This document shows, piece by piece, positions 35,954 through 47,081 of a stretch of 64,000 bases of DNA. The translations under genes and the position numbers were made by a program. The DNA is from Pontiella agarivorans (GTDB lineage Bacteria > Verrucomicrobiota > Kiritimatiellia > Kiritimatiellales > Pontiellaceae): the NCBI RefSeq assembly GCF_034531395.1, contig NZ_JARVCO010000012.1, positions 1,054,001-1,118,000 of the forward strand, given 5' to 3'. The notes under the pieces are model-generated. The model was not told the DNA's origin. It ran no database searches and saw only the letters and a program-made list of their open reading frames with translations. The stretch's first letter is position 1; the number at the start of each line of letters is the position of its first letter.

Positions 35954-38383
35954 ATGAACGATAACAACGTATACGCATTTAATGATGAGGAGAAGTCAAT
36001 CCGCATAAACCGCAGCGATCTTCCGACGCCGTGGATTAACTATCTTTCAAACGGTCGTTTGCATGCTTTTGTGTCGCAGGCGGGGGGCGGTATGGCTTGG
36101 TGGAAAAGCCCGATCACCTATCGGATGACGCACTATCGCTATCAGAATGTGCCGATGGACGGTCCGGGTTTTTATACCTATGTGCGCGAAAAAGACGGCA
36201 CCACCTGGTCGCCGACCTTCCGTCCGTGTGAGACTCCGCTCGACGACTGGTATGCCGAGCATCACGCCGGCTGGTCAAAATTTGTCGGCACCAAAAACGG
36301 GGTAACCGCCACGCTGAAGCTGTTCTGCGCAATGGACACGGATGCACTTTGCTATGATCTGGAAATTAAAAACGATTCCGGGGAGGAAAAGGAACTCGAC
36401 CTCTTTGCCTATGCCGATCTCGCCCAGCTGGAGTGGACCACCGACCTGTTCTACGGCTACTACATTCAGTCGCAGGTGACCACGTTCTATGATGAAGATA
36501 TGGATGCCGTTATCTATCGCTATCAGCACACGCCGCAACCGTTTGTGGAGGATGTTCCGCTGATCTGGATGGCGGCCGACCGCAAAATGGACTCCTGGTC
36601 CGGCGATCGCGAAAAGTTCCTCGGCCCATACCGCTGGGAACAGAATCCGATCGGTGTCGAAAAGGGGCACTGCGGTAATGATACCATCGAGTGCGGACAT
36701 CCCTGCACGGCCGGACAGGTCAGCGTTACCGTCAAACCGGGCGAAACCGAACGGGTGGTATTCACACTCGGCGTGGCCCCGGGCGGCCTGATCAAACACA
36801 AAGAGACGATGGCCAATATTAAACAGGATTTGGAAACCTTCCGGTCTCTGGAAAAAATCGACGGCCAGTTCCAGGCCTTGGAAAACTGGTGGAGTAATCA
36901 CCTCAGTAAATTTGACTGTGAAATTCCGAACAAGGATATCCAGCGTCAGATCAATATCTGGAGCCCGATCCAAACCGTGCATAACGGTCGTTATTCGCGC
37001 TCCACCTCCTGGCATGCGCCGGGCTACCGCGGATTCGGTTATCGCGATACCGCCACTGATATGGTCGGCGTAGCCTACCGCGATCCGAAGTGGGCGACGG
37101 ATATGTGCCTCTATCTGCTTTCACAGCAGTTTGAAGACGGGCATGCCCTGCACACCTGCTATCCGGAGGACGGTCCGGCGATGTCGCGCGGGGCCTCCAA
37201 GCATGCCGATGACCATTTGTGGATGCCGATGGTGGTTTATGCGATTCTCTCGGAAACCGGCGATTACAGCCTGCTCGAAAAGGATGTGCCGTGGCTGTCG
37301 GAGGAGGACAACTGGACCACGTATGGTTCCGCAACCGTCTGGGAACATCTGATGCGCGGGGTGGATTTCACCGAAAACAACCTCGGGGAAAAAGGCTTCC
37401 CGCTGACGTTTGACGGCGACTGGAATGATATTATCCTGCGGTTCTCGCGTGCCGGTAAAGGCGAGTCGATTTTCTGCGGCCAGCAGTATGTGATTATTCT
37501 GCGCCAGATGATCGAAATCGGTAAAGCAGCCGGAAAGCCGCAGAAGGATCTGGACCGCTTGCAGGATTGTCTCAGCCGTATGGTGAAGAATCTTGAGGAT
37601 CATGCGTGGGACGGCGAATACTGGCGCCGGGGCTATACCGATGAGGGTGATATCGTCGGTACCAAAGAGGCGGAATACGGAAAAATTTTCATCAATCCGC
37701 AATCCTGGTCGGTCTGGGCCGGTGTGGGTACTGAAGAGCAAAACAACAGCGGTATGGATAATGCGATCAAATATACCGCAACCGACTTCGGCCTGCGCCT
37801 GGTTCATCCGGGCTTTAAAACCTACCCGCACGATCCCGATCCGTTTACCGGTTACAATCCGGGCTGTGCGGAAAACGGCGCGGTTTTCTGTCAGGCCAAC
37901 GGCTGGGTGATTATCGCGCTGTCGAAACTGGGCCGCGCGGAAGATGCCTGGAAGATTTTCGGCGATATGATTCCGCATACGGCGCTGAACAACATCGGTC
38001 TCGAACGCTATGAAGCGGAGCCGTATGCCTATGTTTCCAACATCATCGGACCGGAAAACAAACGTCATGGCTGGGCGAATGTTACGCAGGTGACCGGAAC
38101 AGCGGCGTGGATGGACCTGGTGGGTACTCAGTATCTGCTCGGTGTGCGCCCGGGACTCCGGGGACTGGAAATCGATCCGTGCATTCCGGCGGACTGGAAA
38201 AGCTATAGCGTCACCCGCGAATATCGCGGCCGTACCTACATAATTTCTGTTGCAAATCCGGACGGTGTCGTGAAGGGCGTGAAGTCCGTGACAGTGAACG
38301 GTGTGGAAATTGAAGGCAACATCATCGACCCGGCTACGGTAAGCGGCGGGGAAGTGGTTGTTGAGGTTGTAATGGGGGAATAG
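35954..38383 (+). CDS. GH94-type glycoside phosphorylase
   Basis: Cytoplasmic inverting phosphorylase of the cellobiose phosphorylase family, 809 residues (in-frame upstream start at 35942 not used). The N-terminal beta-sandwich has GRLHAFVSQAGGGMAWWKSP and YRYQNVPMDGPGFYTYVRE. The (alpha/alpha)6 barrel has SWHAPGYRGFGYRDTATDMV and the family-defining FDGDWNDI with the catalytic acid Asp. The C-terminal WANVTQVTGTAAWMDLVGTQ and LRGLEIDPCIPADW are typical of GH94. It is followed after 2 bp by a GH43/117-like gene, so oligosaccharides may be cleaved by phosphorolysis. Substrate unknown. Confidence 0.88.
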   Translation: MNDNNVYAFNDEEKSIRINRSDLPTPWINYLSNGRLHAFVSQAGGGMAWWKSPITYRMTHYRYQNVPMDGPGFYTYVREKDGTTWSPTFRPCETPLDDWYAEHHAGWSKFVGTKNGVTATLKLFCAMDTDALCYDLEIKNDSGEEKELDLFAYADLAQLEWTTDLFYGYYIQSQVTTFYDEDMDAVIYRYQHTPQPFVEDVPLIWMAADRKMDSWSGDREKFLGPYRWEQNPIGVEKGHCGNDTIECGHPCTAGQVSVTVKPGETERVVFTLGVAPGGLIKHKETMANIKQDLETFRSLEKIDGQFQALENWWSNHLSKFDCEIPNKDIQRQINIWSPIQTVHNGRYSRSTSWHAPGYRGFGYRDTATDMVGVAYRDPKWATDMCLYLLSQQFEDGHALHTCYPEDGPAMSRGASKHADDHLWMPMVVYAILSETGDYSLLEKDVPWLSEEDNWTTYGSATVWEHLMRGVDFTENNLGEKGFPLTFDGDWNDIILRFSRAGKGESIFCGQQYVIILRQMIEIGKAAGKPQKDLDRLQDCLSRMVKNLEDHAWDGEYWRRGYTDEGDIVGTKEAEYGKIFINPQSWSVWAGVGTEEQNNSGMDNAIKYTATDFGLRLVHPGFKTYPHDPDPFTGYNPGCAENGAVFCQANGWVIIALSKLGRAEDAWKIFGDMIPHTALNNIGLERYEAEPYAYVSNIIGPENKRHGWANVTQVTGTAAWMDLVGTQYLLGVRPGLRGLEIDPCIPADWKSYSVTREYRGRTYIISVANPDGVVKGVKSVTVNGVEIEGNIIDPATVSGGEVVVEVVMGE

Positions 38384-38385
38384 AT

Positions 38386-39429
38386 ATGACAAGTGCTACG
38401 GCAAACAAAATCAACGCTAAGCCGGAAGTGGAATCGGATTTCTGCAGAAATCTGACCGGTGTCGGCCGGATCCTTGAAAGTCCGGATTATAATATCTGGG
38501 GCTGTTCGCCGATCTACGGTCCGGACGGGAAAATCCATGTGTTCTATTCGCGCTGGCTCAATGAAGCCGATCATGACGGCTGGCTGACGTGCTGCGAGAT
38601 TGCGCATGCCGTCGCAGACGATCCGGCCGGACCGTATGAAACCGTCGGCGTGGCCGTGGCCCCGCGCGGCGGCGACTGGTGGGATTCCGGCAGTTGCCAC
38701 AATCCGACCATTCATAAAGTGGGCGATAAATATGTCCTGTTCTATCTGGGGGTCTCCGACGGCACCGTTTACACGAAGCGGGTCGGTATGGCGACGGCGG
38801 ATTCGCTGGATGGGCCGTGGGAAAGATCACCGGAGCCGATTATCAAACCGGATCCGGATCCCCGGGCCTGGAATTCAATGTGCACGACCAATCCGGCTTT
38901 TCTTAAAGTGTCCGATGATGAGCTGCGTCTTTATTACAAGACGTGGTGTATTGCCGACTGGGAGCAGGATATTGAGCTGGCGAATGAACTGGGCACCTGG
39001 ACCGGCGAGAATACCAACCGTCAATATGGACTCACGATTGCAAAATCGCTGGACGGACCCTGGGTGAAGCAGGGAGACGGACCGATGATCAACCTGAAAT
39101 ATGTTGGCGAAAATGCCCAGAGCGAAGATGCCTACATCTGGATGGAGGATGGTCTGATTAAAATGATTATGCGCGATATGGGCTACTGGAACCATGAATA
39201 CGGTCTCTATTTTGAGTCGGAGGATGGGGTGCGCTGGTCTGATCCTCAGATCGCCTACCGCAATTCGCATGAATATTTTGATGAGGATGCCAATGGACTT
39301 GATCGTGAAGGACGGTTTGAACGGCCGCAGCTTCTGATGGGTAAGGACGGTCATCCGGAATACCTGTTCTGTGCTTTTCGCGGTGGGAAATACAACACCT
39401 CTTCGGGGGTCGTTCTGAAGATCGGATAA
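38386..39429 (+). CDS. GH43/GH117-like beta-propeller glycosidase, paralogue 2
   Basis: 347 residues, ATG 2 bp after the GH94 stop with GGGGGAAT as ribosome site, so the two are co-translated. It shares the family frame TGVGRILESPDYNIWGCSPI, HVFYSRWLNEADHDGW, CHNPTIHKVGDKYVLFYLGV, NAQSEDAYIWMEDGLIKMIM and DREGRFERPQLL with paralogue 1. No signal peptide, so it acts on imported oligosaccharides. The family is related to GH43/GH117; reaction and substrate are inferred only. A terminator follows. Confidence 0.7.
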   Translation: MTSATANKINAKPEVESDFCRNLTGVGRILESPDYNIWGCSPIYGPDGKIHVFYSRWLNEADHDGWLTCCEIAHAVADDPAGPYETVGVAVAPRGGDWWDSGSCHNPTIHKVGDKYVLFYLGVSDGTVYTKRVGMATADSLDGPWERSPEPIIKPDPDPRAWNSMCTTNPAFLKVSDDELRLYYKTWCIADWEQDIELANELGTWTGENTNRQYGLTIAKSLDGPWVKQGDGPMINLKYVGENAQSEDAYIWMEDGLIKMIMRDMGYWNHEYGLYFESEDGVRWSDPQIAYRNSHEYFDEDANGLDREGRFERPQLLMGKDGHPEYLFCAFRGGKYNTSSGVVLKIG

Positions 39430-39474
39430 ACGTTTCAGTACAGCCGTTGATCGCTTTTAACGGATGAGTTTTTC

Positions 39475-39507
39475 CAGTCCCGCTTTTTCGGCGGGGCTGT
39501 TTTTTTA
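39475..39507 (+). terminator. Rho-independent terminator between paralogues 2 and 3
   Basis: CAGTCCCGC, loop TTTTTCG, GCGGGGCTG, then T7. It separates the GH94 unit from the next paralogue; read-through is possible. Confidence 0.85.
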
Positions 39508-39527
39508 GATGCAGGAGAGGTGTGGCG

Positions 39528-40586
39528 ATGTCAGAAAAAGAACTGTTTAACCGGGAAGAGAAAATTTCGGAGTTTGCGGGAAAGCTCAGCCCGGTGGGAA
39601 GAATTCTTGAGGATCCGGATTATAACGTCTGGTGCTGCTCACCCATCTATGATGATCAAGGCCGGGTGCATGTCTTTTATTCCAAATGGCTGAACGCGTA
39701 CGACCATCTTGGTTGGGTGGCGGCCTGCGAGGTCGGCCATGCGGTGGCGGATTCTCCGGAAGGACCGTACACCGATCTGGGAACGGTGCTGAAGGGGGAG
39801 CGTGACGATTCCTGGGACTCGTGGTCCATTCATAATCCGACCGTCTATAAAGTGGATGGTCGGTATGTCATGCTTTATATGGGATCCAGCGGAGCAGCCC
39901 TTGATGTCTCGCTGGATGAAATCATGGAAATGGACAGCGATGAATATGCACCGTATTTCCAGGCACTGGTTGAAACCAAACGCGTCGGTATGGCGGTGGC
40001 GAACAGCTTGGACGGCCCGTGGGAACGGGTGGGGGATCAGCCGATGGTTGATGTCGGGGCACCGGGGTCATGGGATGATATGGTGACCAGTAATCCGGCT
40101 TTTGTGCAGCACGAAGACGGGCGTTATTGGCTTTATTATAAAGGCTGGGATTATGCGACGCTTCCAACCGGAGGAAACCGGCGCTACGGTGTTGCCATGG
40201 CGGATAACCTCACTGGGCCCTATACCAAATTTGAGGGGAATCCGATTGTCGATTATTCCCTGATCGATATCCGTGTGCAGTGCGAGGACGGCTATGTCTG
40301 GCGGGAAGACGGGCAGTATCATATGATCCTGCGCGACATGGGCTTCTATAACCATGAATACGGACTGATTATTCATTCCGACGACGGAATCAGCTGGAGC
40401 GAGCCCGAGATCGCTTACAAAGAGGCGGTGCATTATTTTGATGAAGCTCCCAATGGACTTGATCGTGAAGGCCGCTTTGAACGCCCTCAGTTGCTGATTA
40501 AAGACGGGAAACCCGAATATCTTTTCTGTGCCTTCCGCGGCGGAAAATACAATACCTCCTCTGCGGTGGTGCTGAAAATCGATTGA
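39528..40586 (+). CDS. GH43/GH117-like beta-propeller glycosidase, paralogue 3
   Basis: 352 residues from ATG 39528 with AGGAGAGG upstream; a GTG two codons earlier is rejected. It carries the shared core SPVGRILEDPDYNVWCCSPI, HVFYSKWLNAYDHLGW and DREGRFERPQLLIKDGKPEY. It has an extra acidic insertion after the second blade (SLDEIMEMDSDEYAPYFQAL), absent from the other two paralogues, which may reshape the active site. Separated from paralogue 2 by a terminator, so it may be regulated independently. Confidence 0.7.
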   Translation: MSEKELFNREEKISEFAGKLSPVGRILEDPDYNVWCCSPIYDDQGRVHVFYSKWLNAYDHLGWVAACEVGHAVADSPEGPYTDLGTVLKGERDDSWDSWSIHNPTVYKVDGRYVMLYMGSSGAALDVSLDEIMEMDSDEYAPYFQALVETKRVGMAVANSLDGPWERVGDQPMVDVGAPGSWDDMVTSNPAFVQHEDGRYWLYYKGWDYATLPTGGNRRYGVAMADNLTGPYTKFEGNPIVDYSLIDIRVQCEDGYVWREDGQYHMILRDMGFYNHEYGLIIHSDDGISWSEPEIAYKEAVHYFDEAPNGLDREGRFERPQLLIKDGKPEYLFCAFRGGKYNTSSAVVLKID

Positions 40587-40686
40587 CAAGCTTCTGAAAA
40601 CGGTGTGCCGAAACAGGACTGTGAATCGAAGCCGCTGTCTCTTCAAATCTTGAAAAATGCGGAGTAAAAATACGGATTTTTGAAGT

Positions 40687-40701
40687 TTCCAAGCTTTGGA
40701 A
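40687..40701. repeat. Dispersed palindrome, AAGCTTT core
   Basis: TTCCAAGCTTTGGAA with T before and A after. The 17-mer TTTCCAAGCTTTGGAAA recurs identically at 46942-46958, both times just downstream of a gene. Confidence 0.75.
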
Positions 40702-40772
40702 AGATCTCGACATCCCCGCCGGTTTCCCTTAGACACTTCAGCTTATTTTTCACCATAAACGACGGAATATAA

Positions 40773-42974
<2,202 letters not shown>

Positions 42975-43000
42975 ATCCGCGGTCATGAACTGCCGCTGCA

Positions 43001-43026
43001 TGTAGGGCGGGGGCCGCGACCCCGCC
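43001..43026. repeat. REP-like GC palindrome
   Basis: A TGTA leader, then GGCGGGG and CCCCGCC arms around a G-CCGCGA centre, 37 bp after the icd stop-side terminus. It resembles intergenic REP-type elements. Only one copy was noticed in this window. Confidence 0.4.
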
Positions 43027-43062
43027 AGCGGACGACGGGAACGTCGTTTCATTCGTCATATC

Positions 43063-43095
43063 CGAGCCGCCCCGATCCCCGGGGTGGCTCGTTTC
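43063..43095 (+). terminator. Hairpin terminator after icd
   Basis: CGAGCCGCCCC pairs with GGGGTGGCTCG (one mismatch) around GATCCCC, followed by a short T-rich tail. Confidence 0.7.
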
Positions 43096-43210
43096 GTTTA
43101 AATTATTTTGTTCTGCTTTTGGAATCCCGATAAGGTCTCCATTCTACGTTGGTTGGGTTGACTGACGCGGAGAGTGAATGGCGGAATCGTGGCAGGGAGA
43201 GGTCAGCATT

Positions 43211-44605
43211 ATGGAAGCCGGAAAAATAAAATGCCCGCATTGCGGGAAGGAATTTGCGCTCGATGATGCGGGGTACGCGAATATTCTGAAGCAGGTTCGT
43301 GACAGTGAGTTCGAGCAGCAGCTGGATGAACGGCTGAAACTGGCAGAGACGGAAAAACGCAATGCGGTTGAGCTGGCGAAGGAAAAAGCCGGCAGCGAGA
43401 TGCAGAAGGCGGCCGCCGCCAAGGACGCTGAGATTCAACAGCTGAGGGCGAAACTGGATGCCGGTGCGGTGGAGACGCAGCTTGCAGTGACTCAGGCCCT
43501 GAGCACCGTTGAAAAGGAACGCGACGAATTGGCGAACGAACTGAAGCAGGCGAAGCAGCTGGCCGAGAGCAGGCTGTCGCAGCAGCTGCAGAAGACCGCG
43601 GCGAAAAAGGATGCTGAGATTCAGGAGCTGAAAGGGCAACTGGATGCAAATGCGGTAGCTCAGCAGTTGGCGATCACGGAGGCGGTCAGCGATGTCGAGA
43701 AGGAGCGCGATAAACTGAAGAGCGGTCTGCAGCAGGCCGCGCTTGAAAAGCAGCTCGCCGAGAAGTCGCTCAAAGACAAGTACGAGACGCAGATTAAAGA
43801 CCGCGATGATGCGATTGAGCGCCTTCGGGATATGAAGGCCCGTCTGTCGACCAAGATGGTGGGCGAAACGCTCGAGCAGCATTGTGAGACCGAATTCAAC
43901 CGGATTCGGGCAACGGCGTTTCCGCGGGCTTATTTTGAGAAGGACAATGACGCGAGTTCCGGCAGCAAGGGCGATTATATTTTCCGTGATCAGGATGAGG
44001 CCGGCACTGAAATCGTTTCGATCATGTTTGAGATGAAGAATGAGATCGACACCACGGCCACGAAGAAAAAGAACGAGGATTTTCTCAAGGAACTCGACAA
44101 GGATCGTAATGAAAAAGGGTGCGAGTATGCGGTGCTGGTCTCTTTGCTAGAGCCGGAAAGTGAGCTTTACAACACGGGCATTGTTGATGTATTTCACCGC
44201 TATCCAAAAATGTATGTGGTTCGTCCTCAGTTTTTTCTGCCGATGATTACCCTGTTGCGTAATGCGGCGATGAACTCGCTGGGATACAAGACCGAGCTTG
44301 AACTGGTCAAAGCGCAGAATGTCGACATCACCAGTTTTGAAAGCGATCTCGAAAAATTCAAAACGGCATTCGGGAAAAACTACGATCTGGCCTCCCGGAA
44401 ATTCCAAACCGCTATTGATGAGATCGATAAATCCATTACCCATCTTCAGAAAACGAAAGATGCGCTGTTGGGCACGGACCGGAATCTGCGTCTCGCCAAT
44501 GACAAGGCGCAGAAGGTGACGGTGAAAAAATTAACCCGGCGCAATCCGACGATGGCGGCGAAGTTTAACGAACTGAACAATCAGGAATCTGCCGATAAGG
44601 AATAA
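43211..44605 (+). CDS. DUF2130 domain protein, zinc finger plus coiled coil
   Basis: 464 residues from ATG 43211, preceded by GGGAGAGG; ATG 43178 is possible too. The N-terminal [15 protein letters not shown] is a half zinc ribbon. A long charged coiled coil runs from about residue 25 to 225. The DUF2130 domain follows, with [30 protein letters not shown] and [12 protein letters not shown], reminiscent of a PD-(D/E)xK nuclease core (GDY...E-x-K). Function is not established for the family. It is not linked to a restriction or defence cluster here. Confidence 0.8.
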   Translation: MEAGKIKCPHCGKEFALDDAGYANILKQVRDSEFEQQLDERLKLAETEKRNAVELAKEKAGSEMQKAAAAKDAEIQQLRAKLDAGAVETQLAVTQALSTVEKERDELANELKQAKQLAESRLSQQLQKTAAKKDAEIQELKGQLDANAVAQQLAITEAVSDVEKERDKLKSGLQQAALEKQLAEKSLKDKYETQIKDRDDAIERLRDMKARLSTKMVGETLEQHCETEFNRIRATAFPRAYFEKDNDASSGSKGDYIFRDQDEAGTEIVSIMFEMKNEIDTTATKKKNEDFLKELDKDRNEKGCEYAVLVSLLEPESELYNTGIVDVFHRYPKMYVVRPQFFLPMITLLRNAAMNSLGYKTELELVKAQNVDITSFESDLEKFKTAFGKNYDLASRKFQTAIDEIDKSITHLQKTKDALLGTDRNLRLANDKAQKVTVKKLTRRNPTMAAKFNELNNQESADKE

Positions 44606-44839
44606 AAGGGCACCTGCAGTATCCACTCTTCGGAGGTTTCGGAAGAAAAGAGTGAGGATTTTCCAAGGGCTGAAAAAACGATATGAGATATGTGGAGTGA
44701 ACAGGTGCAGTGCATAATCGGAGTTCTTCTGCAGTTTCTTTCTGCTTGAAAAAATCAGTCAAATAACGGCCAAAGAATGACTTGAACGCCTTTTCGGCAT
44801 CTCTATAATCCCCGGTTCGCTTAAACCAAGGTAATCATT

Positions 44840-46243
44840 ATGGGAAAAACACTGTTTGAAAAAATCTGGGATCGGCATGTCGTCAAGGAACTTCCGGGCG
44901 GCGAGGTGCTGCTTTATATTGACCGCCATCTCGTTCATGAAGTGACGAGCCCGCAGGCTTTCGAAGGGCTGCGTCTGCAGAACCGCAAGGTGCGCCATCC
45001 GGAACTGACGTTCGCAACGACCGATCATAACGTGCCGACGGACAGCCGCTCGGAAATCACGGATCCGATCGCTAAAGCGCAGGTGGATGCCTTGCAGAAC
45101 AACTGCGCGGACCACGGCATCACCTTCTACGGCATGGAGTCCGACAAACAGGGCGTTGTCCACATTATCGGTCCGGAGCAGGGCATCACGCTGCCGGGCA
45201 CCACGATTGTGTGCGGCGATTCACATACGGCAACGCATGGGGCTTTCGGGGCCATTGCTTTCGGCATCGGTACGTCGGAAGTCGAACACGTGTTGGCCAC
45301 ACAGACCCTGCGTCAGACGAAACCACTGCAGTATAAGGTGGAATATAAGGGCAAAATTCCGACCGGTGTTACGGCGAAGGATCTTGTGCTCGAACTTTGC
45401 GGTAAAATCGGCACGGCCGGCGGAACCGGCTGCGCGTTTGAGTTCTGCGGGGAAGCGATTGAATCGCTTTCGATGGAGGGGCGCCTGACGGTCTGCAACA
45501 TGGCGATTGAGGCCGGTGCGCGTTCGGGCCTGATTGCTCCGGACCAGACAACGATTGATTATGTTACGGCCGAAGACCGTCCGTTTGCTCCGAAAGACGA
45601 AGCGCTTGAAAAATCGATCGCTTACTGGAAAACGCTGTTTACCGATGACGATGCAACCTTTGATAAGGAGCTGGTGATCGACGTTACGAAAATTGAACCG
45701 CAGGTGACGTGGGGCACGAGTCCGGGCATGGTTACCGGTGTGAATCAGGAAGTTCCGCAATTGGATGCGGTTGCAGAATATGCTCCGGAAGATGTTCGTG
45801 CGGCGCTCGATTATATGGGACTTGAGCCGGGACAGAAAATGACCGATATCAAAGTGGATGCGGTATTCATCGGCAGCTGCACCAACGGCCGTATCGAAGA
45901 TTTACGTGAAGCGGCAAAAGTGATGGAGGGCAAAAGGGTTGCTGACGGTGTTCGGGTGCTGGTGGTTCCGGGCTCTGAAAAAGTCCGTTATCAGGCTGAA
46001 GCCGAAAAGCTCGACCGTATTTTTCACGAGGCGGGTGCACAGTGGCGCTATGCGGGCTGTTCGATGTGTCTGGCGATGAATCCGGATAAACTGGCGGAGC
46101 AGGAACGTTGCGCTTCCACTTCGAACCGAAACTTCGAGGGGCGTCAGGGGCGTGGCGGACGCACTCATCTGGTCAGTCCGGCGATGGCGGCCGCAGCGGC
46201 TATTAACGGCCGTTTTGTAGATGTCCGCGAACTGGAAGGTTAA
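44840..46243 (+). CDS. leuC: 3-isopropylmalate dehydratase, large subunit
   Basis: The [4Fe-4S] subunit of leucine-pathway isomerase. 467 residues: [17 protein letters not shown] start, [20 protein letters not shown] substrate loop, [18 protein letters not shown] with the first cluster Cys, and [10 protein letters not shown] with the other two. Length is normal. It is followed by leuD after 75 bp; leuA and leuB are not in the window. No attenuator-like leader peptide was recognised in the 234 bp upstream, which holds a near-match of the dispersed palindrome (44661). Confidence 0.96.
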   Translation: MGKTLFEKIWDRHVVKELPGGEVLLYIDRHLVHEVTSPQAFEGLRLQNRKVRHPELTFATTDHNVPTDSRSEITDPIAKAQVDALQNNCADHGITFYGMESDKQGVVHIIGPEQGITLPGTTIVCGDSHTATHGAFGAIAFGIGTSEVEHVLATQTLRQTKPLQYKVEYKGKIPTGVTAKDLVLELCGKIGTAGGTGCAFEFCGEAIESLSMEGRLTVCNMAIEAGARSGLIAPDQTTIDYVTAEDRPFAPKDEALEKSIAYWKTLFTDDDATFDKELVIDVTKIEPQVTWGTSPGMVTGVNQEVPQLDAVAEYAPEDVRAALDYMGLEPGQKMTDIKVDAVFIGSCTNGRIEDLREAAKVMEGKRVADGVRVLVVPGSEKVRYQAEAEKLDRIFHEAGAQWRYAGCSMCLAMNPDKLAEQERCASTSNRNFEGRQGRGGRTHLVSPAMAAAAAINGRFVDVRELEG

Positions 46244-46318
46244 CCACTAATCAGCACTAATCGGCACTGGTTGAGAAAATCAGTGGAGATTCGTGGTTCT
46301 GAAATCTGGAGTTTAGAA

Positions 46319-46939
46319 ATGGAAAAATTTGAAACATTCACAGGCGTGGTCTGCGCGGTAGACCGTGCTAATATTGATACCGATGCGCTGATACCGAAAG
46401 AACACCTGAAATCCATCAAACGGACGGGCTTTGGTCCGGCGCTGTTTTCGGACTGGCGCTATAATGCGGATGGGTCGGACAATCCGGACTTTATCCTGAA
46501 TCAGCCGAAAACGCAGGGGGCCTCGATTCTGATCGGCCGTAACAACTTCGGTTGCGGATCGAGCCGGGAGCATGCGGTGTGGGCCGTCGCGCAGCAGGGT
46601 TTTAAAGTGGTGATTGCACCGATTGAAGGCGATATCCCGGGCTTTGCGGATATTTTCCGCAATAACTGCTCGAAAAACGGAGTGCTGACCGTTCAGCTGA
46701 CCAGTGAAGAAGTTGATAGAATCTTCAGTCTTGCGGAAGCGGATGAACCGCTTGAAGCCACCGTGAATCTTGAAGAGCAAACGGTGACCTTCGGTGAAGA
46801 TGTATTCTCTTTCGATGTGGACCAGGCGGTGAAAAACAAACTGCTGCAAGGGCTCGATGATATCGGTGAATCGCTCATGTTTGTTGAGGATATCGAAGCG
46901 TTTGAAACGGATCATGATACCCAGTTGTGCTGTGCTTAG
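46319..46939 (+). CDS. leuD: 3-isopropylmalate dehydratase, small subunit
   Basis: 206 residues from ATG 46319 (MEKFETFTGVVCAVDRANID); an ATG at 46271 would add an unrelated leader. Swivel-domain motifs: NIDTDALIPKEHLKSI, ILIGRNNFGCGSSREHAVWA and FADIFRNNCSKNGVL. It completes the heterodimer with the upstream leuC. A short imperfect direct repeat (CACTAATCAG/CACTAATCGG) lies between the two genes. A strong terminator follows. Confidence 0.95.
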   Translation: MEKFETFTGVVCAVDRANIDTDALIPKEHLKSIKRTGFGPALFSDWRYNADGSDNPDFILNQPKTQGASILIGRNNFGCGSSREHAVWAVAQQGFKVVIAPIEGDIPGFADIFRNNCSKNGVLTVQLTSEEVDRIFSLAEADEPLEATVNLEEQTVTFGEDVFSFDVDQAVKNKLLQGLDDIGESLMFVEDIEAFETDHDTQLCCA

Positions 46940-46942
46940 TCT

Positions 46943-46957
46943 TTCCAAGCTTTGGAA
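46943..46957. repeat. Dispersed palindrome, AAGCTTT core
   Basis: TTCCAAGCTTTGGAA, 4 bp after the leuD stop and identical in its 17-bp extension to 40686-40702. Confidence 0.75.
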
Positions 46958-46970
46958 AAACGGCTACAAC

Positions 46971-47002
46971 AAAAAGCTTCCAGTTTCTGGAAGCTTTTTT
47001 TA
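46971..47002 (+). terminator. leuCD terminator whose stem is a dispersed-palindrome copy
   Basis: AAAAAGCTTCCAG, loop TTT, CTGGAAGCTTTTTT. Positions 46978-46992 read TTCC-AGTTTCT-GGAA, so the hairpin contains a family member. Confidence 0.93.
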
Positions 47003-47063
47003 TTTATTCGTGGGTTAAGCCCTCCGCGTGCCCCGCGTCTGCAAGAAAAAGGCAGGACGAATT

Positions 47064-47078
47064 TTCCTGCCATTGGAA
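47064..47078. repeat. Dispersed palindrome at the alr ribosome-binding position
   Basis: TTCCTGCCATTGGAA ends 3 bases before the alr ATG (47082), replacing a normal Shine-Dalgarno sequence. It could affect initiation. Confidence 0.6.
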
Positions 47079-47081
47079 ACG

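Noticed and set aside
34708-40586. Calling the three paralogues GH117 outright
   Set aside because: The propeller motifs fit GH43/GH117 but the SxAxxR motif typical of GH117 is not seen.
43211-44605. DUF2130 gene as part of a defence system
   Set aside because: Its neighbours are metabolic genes and no other nuclease or methylase adjoins it.
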